DNA of 14,674 nucleotides from UBA6165 sp044233745 (GTDB taxonomy: Bacteria > Bacteroidota > Bacteroidia > Flavobacteriales_D > Crocinitomicaceae), in contig JBIIJN010000070.1 of assembly GCA_044233745.1 (NCBI GenBank), positions 1-14,674 on the forward strand. Reading direction: 5' to 3'. Of this stretch, positions 6,145-14,247 are shown in pieces. Position numbers and translations under genes: made by a program. Below the pieces are notes generated by a model that saw only the letters and a list, made by a program, of their open reading frames with translations, made no database searches and was not told the origin of the DNA. Each line of letters begins with the position of its first letter. The first letter of the stretch is position 1.

Positions 6145-8142
6145 TTGCTTGAATTATCAAAATGGATACAAGCAAATCCAAACTCTTTAACGAATAAACG
6201 CTTGGCTCAAACGAATTTCATAAAGCTATTGTTGTGCGGTTTGCATCTCTTTGCTGTTGCATCCTTGCATGCCCAAAGCATCGTTCCTGAATGGGATTCG
6301 TTGAAAAAACCTGCCTCTGAAAATGTCAAAAAACCGGCTTTAGAAAGTTTTAACATCAACGGTTTTTATCGTTTTTACGCCCAGCACCGCATGATGCCCA
6401 ATCCTTATATGGTGGACAATGTTGCAGGTGTGCCGTATTATGTTCAAGGTCGCTCAATTTTAGTTGGCGACGACACGCAATTGCCTGAGTTGACATTGAA
6501 TATTTCTGGACGTGTTAATTCACAGGCCTCTTTTGGAACAGACTTGGTGGTTTGGAACCAAAACAATGGTCAGTTTGATTATTACCGCAATTTGTTGTTG
6601 GGAATCAATCTCTATGGCAATTTCAACACAGAATTTGGTAATGTAACCATTCGAATGGGTGGTATCCATTGGCATAATATGACCTCTTTTACGATGCGTT
6701 CTTTCAACGGATTTAATAGATTCAGTTTATTCGAGCGCAATCCTTGGGATCCGCAATTCAAAAACATCGATAAGCGGTATTCTGAATATTACGATAAAGG
6801 TGCCATCACGCAAGATGCACGTTGGGCCAATCAGGCAGTGCAAGGTTTTATTTTGGACATCAACGAAATGCCGTGGGGTTTGTCGGCCAACATGGTATAT
6901 GGCAAAACGCAAAATGCAGGTTCAGCTTTTTTCGACCAAGCAGAAGTGAATGGCAATCAGCCGAATGTGTCTTTTATTCAGTTTTATAGAAATACTGTTC
7001 CGAACTTTGTTTATGGTGGAAGACTCATCAAAACTATTGATAAGCACAAATTAAGTATCAATTCATTGAGCCGTAGAACCTTCATTGATGAATTGACCAC
7101 CATGCCCATCAATCAACACGTTGTTACTTTCGATGCAGATTTGACCTTTAAAAAAATATCATTTGCAGGAGAAATTGGAGTGGCCAAATACATGGATTTA
7201 CCCCCAGGTGAAATGTTTACGCTGAAGATCAAAACAGATAAGGTGCTGACTAAAATTCCGCTTCAACTTCATGTTTTTAGAATTAGTCCAAATGCGATAA
7301 ACAACAATAGTGAATTCATCAATACAGCTGTTACTGATGTAGAATCGGCCTCGGCGGGTGGTGCGCCAATTATCGGTGCCAATGGCGTGTTGCAGCAAAA
7401 CGGAAGTGCCATGATTGGTATTTCCCAGATGGCCAACAACAGACAAGGGATGAGCTTGAACGGCGATTTTAATATTGGTGGATTAAAAGGCTCACTCGCT
7501 CTAGGCGTGGCGAAAGAAATTGAAAACATCAACCGTGAAGTAACTTTTGGATACAGCATCAATGGACTTACAATGGCGCGTTTTTGGCGTTGGGGCTTCC
7601 CAGCCAACGTGGGGCCATATGGTCGTAAAAGCGTGCTCTTTCGTTCTGTTTTCCAATCGGTAATTCTTACAGATACTGGCGACAACGGCGAAGTAATAAA
7701 CGACAAACATTTCAGCAACATGGAGTTGCAACTGAAATACAAAGTAAAAGTTTTTGGCAAAACCTTACATGCATTTTATCTAGGAGCATACAATTCTGTT
7801 CAACCTAAGTTTTCGCCCATTACAGTGTTTAATGAAAGTGCTTACATCAGACATTATTCGCATCAAGTGGAGTTGTATTATAGTCTAACGCCAGAATTTA
7901 TCCTTACACTATATTCAGGTTGGGAGCGCGTTATTGCCAATTATAACACCCGAGTGGACTTGGATTCTAAACGGCCACTCAATCAAAGTAATTTGGGCTT
8001 AGGACTTGGTTTTGATTTTATGATTGCCAAAAACACAGGACTTTATTTTAGACATCGTTGGTTTAGTTTTGAAGATCGGAGTTTTGCGCTCGATAATTTC
8101 AAAGGCCACGAATCTACCATCGAACTAAAAATCTTTTTCTAA
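6145..8142 (+). CDS. Outer-membrane beta-barrel protein (plug-less, porin-like), first gene of glucan operon
   Basis: The open frame from TTG 6145 gives 665 residues. A Sec signal peptide is visible (FIKLLLCGLHLFAVASLHAQ, cleavage expected after HAQ). The mature protein opens NINGFYRFYAQHRMMPNP and consists of alternating hydrophobic/aromatic strands (LTLNISGRVNS, NLLLGINLYGNF, NVTIRMGGIHW and many more), ending in IELKIFF with the C-terminal Phe typical of Bam substrates. No TonB box, carboxypeptidase-like domain or plug domain is seen, so it is not a SusC protein. It probably forms an outer-membrane pore or glucan channel; I do not recognise a named family. The start is unresolved: no in-frame ATG follows the upstream stop at 6130-6132. 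Candidates are TTG 6145, TTG 6202 (25-residue signal peptide), or ACG 6190, which may be a mutated ATG. Its TAA shares one base with the next ATG. Confidence 0.82.
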   Translation: MLELSKWIQANPNSLTNKRLAQTNFIKLLLCGLHLFAVASLHAQSIVPEWDSLKKPASENVKKPALESFNINGFYRFYAQHRMMPNPYMVDNVAGVPYYVQGRSILVGDDTQLPELTLNISGRVNSQASFGTDLVVWNQNNGQFDYYRNLLLGINLYGNFNTEFGNVTIRMGGIHWHNMTSFTMRSFNGFNRFSLFERNPWDPQFKNIDKRYSEYYDKGAITQDARWANQAVQGFILDINEMPWGLSANMVYGKTQNAGSAFFDQAEVNGNQPNVSFIQFYRNTVPNFVYGGRLIKTIDKHKLSINSLSRRTFIDELTTMPINQHVVTFDADLTFKKISFAGEIGVAKYMDLPPGEMFTLKIKTDKVLTKIPLQLHVFRISPNAINNNSEFINTAVTDVESASAGGAPIIGANGVLQQNGSAMIGISQMANNRQGMSLNGDFNIGGLKGSLALGVAKEIENINREVTFGYSINGLTMARFWRWGFPANVGPYGRKSVLFRSVFQSVILTDTGDNGEVINDKHFSNMELQLKYKVKVFGKTLHAFYLGAYNSVQPKFSPITVFNESAYIRHYSHQVELYYSLTPEFILTLYSGWERVIANYNTRVDLDSKRPLNQSNLGLGLGFDFMIAKNTGLYFRHRWFSFEDRSFALDNFKGHESTIELKIFF

Positions 8143-9857
8143 TGAAGAGCATCGGATACATATTGCTGCTTTTGTTTGTTTCTCAAAATTTTTGGGCACA
8201 AGAGCGAAAATTTCAGGTAAACGGCGACGCGCGTGGTTATATGTTTGCCAAAAATATGCTCATCGACCCAGTTTTGGATTCGATCAATGTCCCACGAGCC
8301 AATTACGGCCACACCCTCCTCGATTTGGGCTTCAGCATTTTTCCCAATGCCAACACCGAAATTATCAGTAGCTTCCGTATTCGCAATGAATTGGGTGGCT
8401 TTTGGGGCGGAGGCGTTTCTTTTAATGTGCGTCAACTTACTTTAAGAGGCGTTGCAGGTAATGTTGTGAAATACAATCTTGGTGATATTGATTTGAAAAT
8501 GACACCCTACACACTTTATAATTTTCAGGAAGAGGGCAGTATCAACGAAGCTGAAATTTTTTCACTCAGACGCCAAGTTGTGCATTACGACATGTTTTAT
8601 ATGCCCAACAACACTTGGCGGATGCAAGGTGCGCAAATTGGTTTCGGTTTGCAATTCAGTAAATTCTTGGAAGCCATTGAGTTTAGCGGATTTATCACGC
8701 GTCAACGACCAACAGATGGCATCACTATTCCTGAGCGTTTGTTTGGTGGAGGAACAATTACATGGAAACAAAACGACCATTTGTCTTTTGCATTTAACAG
8801 CATCAGCCTTTTCGATTTAACACGTACCATCAACGACAGCATTCGCTATAAAAACAATGTGAACACATTTAGCGTAAAATACCGCAACACCATCAACGAA
8901 CATATTGATTGGGGCTTTGATGCCGAAGCTGGCTCTTCTAATGTAAATTACATCAACTATGTAAATCCTCTAGCGCCAGACTTGCAAAACGATTGGTTTT
9001 ACGATGCTTCTTTTACGCTGAATTTCAAAAAGCCGAAAATTGTGTTGAATTTGGGCTACAAAGATGTGGGTGCAGATTTTTTCTCACCAGGAGCACAAAC
9101 CAAACGTGTAGATTTTACCAAATTTCCGGGTGTTTTCCAACAATATACCAACGCTGCTCTAGGAAGACCAGTAAATATTACCGACATCATCAACCACAAT
9201 GCAGCTTATAGCTATCAAATTTCTGATAGATTGATGGCCTACGATGTGGCCTACAACAATATCAATCCTCATGGTATAGCAACACCTAATAGACGCGGCG
9301 TTTATCTCAATGCCGAGCGATGCGATTCAGTTAAATTCAAAAGAAGCTTTATTCAGGTTGCCCAACTTTTTGAATCACGTGGTATGGGAACCAATCTTAA
9401 AAAATCCTTTACTTCCATTGGTGCAGGCACAGATATTCGAATCAACGATTTCTTTGGTTGGAAACGTGAATTGGTTTTTAATTTTGGCCTACGCCATGAT
9501 ATCACGAATCGTGGCGGTGAGATTTTTGAAAAAATTAACCTGGCCAGCACCTTGGTTGATTTTGGTCTATCACTCAATATTGTCGGAAAATTAGACATTT
9601 TGTTGGGCGCCAAATATTTCCAAGCAAAAGGCAATGAATTTGTTACCTTGCGCAATGCATTCAATACGGTGAATAATTTTCAAGCGGTGGATTTAGATAT
9701 CAGGGAAACCACAATGGCTGCTGGATTGCGCTACAAATTCAGCGATAAAAACCAACTTTTGGTGAATTATCAAAACCACCAATTGAAGAACAAAACAACA
9801 GGGGGAATCAACTACGGTATTTCTCAGTTTAACATATTGTACACACTAACTTTTTAA
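8142..9857 (+). CDS. Outer-membrane beta-barrel protein, second gene of glucan operon
   Basis: A 571-residue protein with a clear signal peptide (MKSIGYILLLLFVSQNFWAQ, cleavage after residue 20) and a mature part made of amphipathic beta strands with frequent Asn and aromatic residues. Examples are FQVNGDARGYMFAKN near the start, LLDLGFSIFPNANTEIISSFRI, and NQLLVNYQNHQL and FNILYTLTF at the end. The terminal Phe fits Bam-dependent insertion. The FxVxGxxRGYxF opening and the LGDIDLKMTPYTLYNF stretch suggest a periplasmic-facing turn and barrel without a plug. It is not SusC or SusD. It follows the first barrel with a one-base TAATG overlap, and the two may form a joint outer-membrane assembly or two pores of different selectivity. 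Similarity between the two is limited to general barrel character by eye. Function in glucan uptake or secretion is inferred only from the operon. Confidence 0.82.
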   Translation: MKSIGYILLLLFVSQNFWAQERKFQVNGDARGYMFAKNMLIDPVLDSINVPRANYGHTLLDLGFSIFPNANTEIISSFRIRNELGGFWGGGVSFNVRQLTLRGVAGNVVKYNLGDIDLKMTPYTLYNFQEEGSINEAEIFSLRRQVVHYDMFYMPNNTWRMQGAQIGFGLQFSKFLEAIEFSGFITRQRPTDGITIPERLFGGGTITWKQNDHLSFAFNSISLFDLTRTINDSIRYKNNVNTFSVKYRNTINEHIDWGFDAEAGSSNVNYINYVNPLAPDLQNDWFYDASFTLNFKKPKIVLNLGYKDVGADFFSPGAQTKRVDFTKFPGVFQQYTNAALGRPVNITDIINHNAAYSYQISDRLMAYDVAYNNINPHGIATPNRRGVYLNAERCDSVKFKRSFIQVAQLFESRGMGTNLKKSFTSIGAGTDIRINDFFGWKRELVFNFGLRHDITNRGGEIFEKINLASTLVDFGLSLNIVGKLDILLGAKYFQAKGNEFVTLRNAFNTVNNFQAVDLDIRETTMAAGLRYKFSDKNQLLVNYQNHQLKNKTTGGINYGISQFNILYTLTF

Positions 9858-9860
9858 ACC

Positions 9861-10862
9861 ATGAACAAGCTCATTTTTTATACTTTTCTGGCTTTGTTTT
9901 TCCTAGGCTGTAGAAAAGAAGATAAAATCAACTTCGACGGACCAAGTCTGTCTGATAGTTTTGGACCATTTGCTATTCTTCAGGATTTATCGCTGAATAC
10001 CTATGAAGTTGATTTTTCAGCCGGACAACAAGTGGTTTTCAGCATGGAATTATCGAAAAACACCAATTGGGTGATAGAAATCGAAGGAGAAAACTCGGGC
10101 GCCGTTCGCACCATCACAGGCAATGAACGCATTCTTTCTATAGACAATGCCAAATGGACTGGTGGAGCAAACCAATTTCCAAGCTTCAATCTAGAAAAAG
10201 CTTACATCACTATTACTTTTCCAAATGAAACAGACAGCCCAACCATTTTGGACTCTGTTCTTATCACTGGTTTGAAACAAGACGAAGGATTTTTAATTAC
10301 AAGTTTCGAAGAAGGTTTGGGCACAACCTGGCAACAATTCAATCAAACTACCGTGGCGGGCACAATCACTTGCGACCCAGCATTGGCGGCAAAAGGTTCT
10401 TGTTTCTATTCCTGGAATGGCACTGTGGGTTGGGATTGGGCTATTGGCTCCGTGACCATCAAACCTCCTTCAGGCACATTCGGTTTGCCATCAAACGCCA
10501 ATAACTTGTTTTTCAATTTGGCTTTTAAAGCACTGCAGAATGTGGGACCACAAAATTCATTTTTGCTCTTCTGGTTCGATGAAGATGACAATGGCGACGG
10601 CGTATTCAACTTGAATTCAGAGGACCGTTTCATTTTTGAATATTGGTCGAATACATTAGATTGGGACTTGATTTCTAGAAAGTATGCCGACCTCAAATTC
10701 GATGCTGATGGGGCAGAACAGCCAACCAATGGCAATGGATTAACTGAGCCATCTAAGTTGATATCAATCAATGTGTTTTTCTTGGCAAATCCAAACAATG
10801 GCAATGCCCAAGCTTTTGCAGACCACTTGATATTCACGCTTAATGAACCTTATCAGCCTTGA
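9861..10862 (+). CDS. Lipoprotein with carbohydrate-binding-like beta-sandwich, candidate surface glycan-binding protein
   Basis: A 333-residue protein with a lipoprotein signal peptide (MNKLIFYTFLALFFLGC, lipid Cys17). Residues just after the Cys (RKED) contain acidic positions, which could favour surface export in Bacteroidota, though the export signal varies by genus. Residues about 35-140 look like an Ig/PKD-like spacer ending in TILDSVLITGLK. Residues about 145-330 form a second beta-rich domain beginning FLITSFEEG and rich in Trp (GTVGWDWAIGSVTIKP, FEYWSNTLDWDL), similar in style to CBM11-like or galactose-binding-like modules. A Ca-binding-type loop DEDDNGDG lies at 240-247. No catalytic motif is visible. 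The gene follows the barrel by 3 bases, and its TGA overlaps the TTG start of the next lipoprotein. It occupies the place that SusE-like binding proteins have in canonical loci. Role inferred. Confidence 0.75.
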   Translation: MNKLIFYTFLALFFLGCRKEDKINFDGPSLSDSFGPFAILQDLSLNTYEVDFSAGQQVVFSMELSKNTNWVIEIEGENSGAVRTITGNERILSIDNAKWTGGANQFPSFNLEKAYITITFPNETDSPTILDSVLITGLKQDEGFLITSFEEGLGTTWQQFNQTTVAGTITCDPALAAKGSCFYSWNGTVGWDWAIGSVTIKPPSGTFGLPSNANNLFFNLAFKALQNVGPQNSFLLFWFDEDDNGDGVFNLNSEDRFIFEYWSNTLDWDLISRKYADLKFDADGAEQPTNGNGLTEPSKLISINVFFLANPNNGNAQAFADHLIFTLNEPYQP

Positions 10863-12004
10863 GAAAGTACATTGTAATAGGGATATTGATGCTCATTTTG
10901 GGCGCTTGTGAATTGGTGCAGTTTCAAAAGCAACAGCTTTATGACCGCTACGATAAACCCACGGCCGAGCAGCGCGCAGAATCAGTGATTTTCAGTGATG
11001 CTCAAGGTAGCTTGTGGCACTCTTTGTTTTATTGTGGCGATTTTAAAATTACCAACGAGGCAGCTTATTCGGGCAAGAGTAGTATCAAAATTTCTTGGGA
11101 CAAATCCAAAGGCTGCGAATGGATTGGCTTTGGCAACAGTTTTTCCAATTGGACTGCTGTGGATATGTCGGAAGAGTGTATGCGCAAGGCACTTACTTTT
11201 TATGTCCGTTCGCAGAACAAAACCAGCGGAGCTCTTCCAATCGTTGCCTCTTTAGAGGATTTCTCGGGAGGAGGCTCGTATCATTACATCGATACTAAAA
11301 AGTACCTCTATGGCTTGGAAATCGACACCACCTGGAAACTCGTGGTTGTGCCGCTTTGGGACTTCCCGATTATTGAAGATGAGGTAGATATCCGTGCCAT
11401 CAAGCAAATGAAATTTCAGTTGGAAGGTGGCGGGAGCTTCTATCTAGACGAAATCCGATTGATTGACTACACGCCGGCTCAATTTAAAAAATTTAGGGCA
11501 GAAGTGGAGGCCATGAAGCCCAAAGGAAATCCAAATCAAGTGGTGTATAATGCAGCCGAATTTGAGTTTAGTACATGGAATACAGGAAAATCAGCGTGTC
11601 AAACTGTGAAGTTGATAGAAGAAAGTGGTTTCAAATTCATCTCTTGGGAGTACAACGCAGAAAGTTGCAATTGGGCCAAATGGGGCATCAATTGGAATGG
11701 TTGGTATCAGATTAATTTCAGAGGCATATTGGATGTGGCTGTTTTAGAATTGAAATACAAAACTCAACCCAACAGTCAATTCCACCTGTTTATAGAGGAT
11801 TTCCGTGGCAAAAGTCACCTCATTTTTCGTGAATATGGCAAGTCTATTGGCTCCGAAGAATGGAAAGTGATTCGCCTGCCACTGAACAAAATGGATTTGT
11901 TGAATAACGGTTTTGCCCTCGATCAAATCAAACAATTACTTTTTGAAGGTAAAGGCAAGGGTAAAGTGCAAATTGAACACATCAAAATATTTGAACTGAA
12001 ATGA
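10859..12004 (+). CDS. Lipoprotein with two tandem CBM11-like beta-sandwich domains, TTG start
   Basis: A 381-residue lipoprotein: MRKYIVIGILMLILGAC gives a basic n-region, hydrophobic core and LGAC lipobox (Cys17). The start must be the TTG at 10859, which overlaps the upstream TGA as TTGA; the next Met (codon 11) would destroy the signal peptide. Two similar domains follow. Domain 1 (about 40-208) has CEWIGFGNSFSNW, LEDFSGGGSYHYI, WKLVVVPLWDF, IKQMKFQLEGGGSFYLDEIRL. Domain 2 (about 228-381) has CNWAKWGINWNGW, IEDFRGKSHLIF, WKVIRLPLNKM, IKQLLFEGKGKGKVQIEHIKI. This looks like an internal duplication of a galactose-binding-like/CBM11-type module. Aromatic residues at equivalent places could form glucan-binding platforms. 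No catalytic residues are recognised. Its TGA overlaps the GH3 ATG (ATGA), so translation is probably coupled to both neighbours. Confidence 0.8.
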   Translation: MRKYIVIGILMLILGACELVQFQKQQLYDRYDKPTAEQRAESVIFSDAQGSLWHSLFYCGDFKITNEAAYSGKSSIKISWDKSKGCEWIGFGNSFSNWTAVDMSEECMRKALTFYVRSQNKTSGALPIVASLEDFSGGGSYHYIDTKKYLYGLEIDTTWKLVVVPLWDFPIIEDEVDIRAIKQMKFQLEGGGSFYLDEIRLIDYTPAQFKKFRAEVEAMKPKGNPNQVVYNAAEFEFSTWNTGKSACQTVKLIEESGFKFISWEYNAESCNWAKWGINWNGWYQINFRGILDVAVLELKYKTQPNSQFHLFIEDFRGKSHLIFREYGKSIGSEEWKVIRLPLNKMDLLNNGFALDQIKQLLFEGKGKGKVQIEHIKIFELK

Positions 12005-14244
12005 GATATTTCTTGATTTTATTGATGCCATTTCTACTTTGGGCTTGTTCCAAAAAGAATGCCGACTCATCGTTTTATGGCGATGATATAGAGGAAATTA
12101 TTGCCAAAATGAGCATCGAAGAAAAAGTGGGTCAAATGACGCAAATCAACCTAGATGTTATTTCAAAGGGTGAGGTTTTTAATTTGGTCGAACCGCATGA
12201 ATTGGATCCTGTAAAATTAGACAGCGCCATCAATCACTATTATGTCGGGTCAATTTTGAATGTAGGTGGACATACGTACATCCGTGAACATTGGGAGGAT
12301 ATCATCACCACTATTCAAACCAAAGCCACAAAAGAAGGCAATGGAATTCCAATTATTTACGGCATCGATGCCATTCACGGGGTCAATTATACGGTTGATG
12401 CCACTTTATTTCCCCAACAAATTGCTCAAGCAGCCACATGGAATCCAGACTTGGTGCGTGAAGGTGCTTCAATTACGGCTTATGAATGTCGTGCATCTGG
12501 TATTCCTTGGAATTTTTCTCCCGTTTTGGATTTGGCACGCCAGCCTTTGTGGTCGCGCTTTTTCGAAACCTATGGCGAAGATGTGTTTTTAGCACAAACC
12601 ATGAGCGCTGCTGTGGTTCAAGGTTATCAAGGTGAAGACCCATCGAACCCAGAAAAAGTGGCGGCTTGCATGAAACATTTTCTTGGCTATAGTATGCCAA
12701 TTTCTGGAAAAGACCGAACTCCTGCATGGATCCCCGAAAGGCAATTACGCGAATATTTCTTGCCAACTTTTGAAGCTGCAATCAAACAAAATGCCTTGAC
12801 TTTGATGGTGAATTCTGGCGAGTTGAATGGTATTCCAGTACACGCGGATTATGATATTCTTACTACTTTGCTAAGAGACGAACTTGGCTTCAAAGGATTA
12901 GTGGTTACGGATTGGGAGGATATTATCAAGTTGTACCGCGACCACAAAGTAGCCAAAGACATGCGGGAGGCTGTAAAAATGGCTGTGATGGCTGGAATTG
13001 ATATGAGCATGACGCCCAATGATTACTCTTTCAACGTCGCTTTGATTGATTTGGTGAAAACTGGAGAAATTCCGGAAAGCCGCTTGGATGAATCTGTTCG
13101 CCGTATTCTTTGGGTGAAAAAACAATTGGGCATCTTGAAAAACCCGATGCCAGATTTTAAATATTATACCAAGTTTGCTTCGAAAGAACACAAAGATGCC
13201 GCGCTAAAAACAGCTCAGGAATCCATTACGCTTTTGAAAAACGACAACAATCTACTGCCCCTGAAAAAAGGCACGAAGGTTTTGCTCTGCGGTCCAGCTG
13301 CCAATTCATTAAACATCATCAATGGGGCATGGACGCATACTTGGCAAGGGGTTGACACAAATTTCAACACGAAAGGCGCCTCAACGATTTACCAAGCGAT
13401 GCAGGAAATTAATCCGGGTCAGGTATCCTATGTTTTGGGCAGTGATTTGGATAAAGAAGTAAACATTGCAGCTGCTGTTTCCGCTGCAAGATCTAACGAT
13501 GTCGTTGTGGTTTGTTTAGGTGAAATGCCAAGTACAGAAAAACCGGGCGACATAGAAGACCTGAATTTGCCCATAGCCCAACAAAATTTGGTGCGTGAAT
13601 TGACCAAAACGGGTAAGCCAATCATCTTGGTTTTTGCATTCAACAGACCGATGATTGTGCGCGAAATCGAACCGCTTGCCGCGGCCATTGTACATGCATA
13701 TTTGCCTGGCGATTTTGGCGGAATTGCATTGTCTCAGATTTTGTTTGGCGATGTAAACCCATCCGGAAAATTGCCTTTCACCTATCCGCGAAATACAGGT
13801 TCTTTGTTGTTTTACGATCACAAACATACGGAGTTGTTGGACAAAGATTTTGGCTATAACACCTTCAATCCGCAGTGGGAATTTGGTTTTGGTTTGAGCT
13901 ATTCGAAGTTCGTTTACAGCAACTTGAAAATTGACAAAAAATCATTCGGCCAATCGGATATGGTCCGCATTTCGGTTCAAGTAAAAAACGATTCAGATAG
14001 ATCCGCCAAGGAGGTTGTGCAGGTGTTTGTGAGTGATTTAGTGGCGAGTATCACCCCGAGCGTAAAAAGACTGCGCGCTTTCCGAAAAGTATCTTTGGAA
14101 GCAGGAGAAACCAAAACAATAGAAATTGAAATGCCAATAGCAGCATTGGCTTTTGTAAATAAAGATTTGAAATGGATTGTTGAACCAGGAGAATTCCTGC
14201 TTCAAGTCAATACTTTGAAGCAGAAATTCTACGTAAAAGATTAA
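12001..14244 (+). CDS. GH3 exo-beta-glucosidase lipoprotein (plant ExoI-like)
   Basis: A 747-residue lipoprotein (MRYFLILLMPFLLWAC, lipid Cys16). The N-terminal (beta/alpha)8 domain (about 30-375) carries MSIEEKVGQMTQIN, YGIDAIHGVNY (substrate Asp), FSPVLDLAR, FETYGEDVFL, ACMKHFLGYS and GLVVTDWEDI; Asp304 in VVTDW is the expected nucleophile. The second domain (about 400-620) has LLKNDNNLLPL, VLLCGPAANSLN, GAWTHTWQG and LGEMPSTEKPGD; Glu513 in STEKPGD aligns with the acid/base position of the barley ExoI motif YTETKGD. A C-terminal fibronectin III-like domain (about 640-745) follows. This points to exo-hydrolysis of beta-1,3/1,4-glucans to glucose. After the Cys the sequence is SKKNADSS, basic rather than acidic, which would fit a periplasmic enzyme. 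It overlaps the preceding lipoprotein by 4 bases and precedes the GH16 gene by 3. Confidence 0.93.
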   Translation: MRYFLILLMPFLLWACSKKNADSSFYGDDIEEIIAKMSIEEKVGQMTQINLDVISKGEVFNLVEPHELDPVKLDSAINHYYVGSILNVGGHTYIREHWEDIITTIQTKATKEGNGIPIIYGIDAIHGVNYTVDATLFPQQIAQAATWNPDLVREGASITAYECRASGIPWNFSPVLDLARQPLWSRFFETYGEDVFLAQTMSAAVVQGYQGEDPSNPEKVAACMKHFLGYSMPISGKDRTPAWIPERQLREYFLPTFEAAIKQNALTLMVNSGELNGIPVHADYDILTTLLRDELGFKGLVVTDWEDIIKLYRDHKVAKDMREAVKMAVMAGIDMSMTPNDYSFNVALIDLVKTGEIPESRLDESVRRILWVKKQLGILKNPMPDFKYYTKFASKEHKDAALKTAQESITLLKNDNNLLPLKKGTKVLLCGPAANSLNIINGAWTHTWQGVDTNFNTKGASTIYQAMQEINPGQVSYVLGSDLDKEVNIAAAVSAARSNDVVVVCLGEMPSTEKPGDIEDLNLPIAQQNLVRELTKTGKPIILVFAFNRPMIVREIEPLAAAIVHAYLPGDFGGIALSQILFGDVNPSGKLPFTYPRNTGSLLFYDHKHTELLDKDFGYNTFNPQWEFGFGLSYSKFVYSNLKIDKKSFGQSDMVRISVQVKNDSDRSAKEVVQVFVSDLVASITPSVKRLRAFRKVSLEAGETKTIEIEMPIAALAFVNKDLKWIVEPGEFLLQVNTLKQKFYVKD

Positions 14245-14247
14245 AAT

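Noticed and set aside
6162..6197. Short open frame MDTSKSKLFNE as an independent leader peptide
   Set aside because: It has only 11 codons and no regulatory signature such as a run of one amino acid or an attenuator hairpin; it is kept only as a possible trace of a frameshift in the barrel start.
7269..7760. 163-codon antisense open frame inside the first barrel gene
   Set aside because: The sense frame has a signal peptide, beta-strand pattern and operon context; the antisense product shows no domain and is a typical shadow frame.
10406..10837. 143-codon antisense open frame within the first binding lipoprotein
   Set aside because: It lies entirely opposite a well-supported lipoprotein gene, with no motif or promoter of its own.
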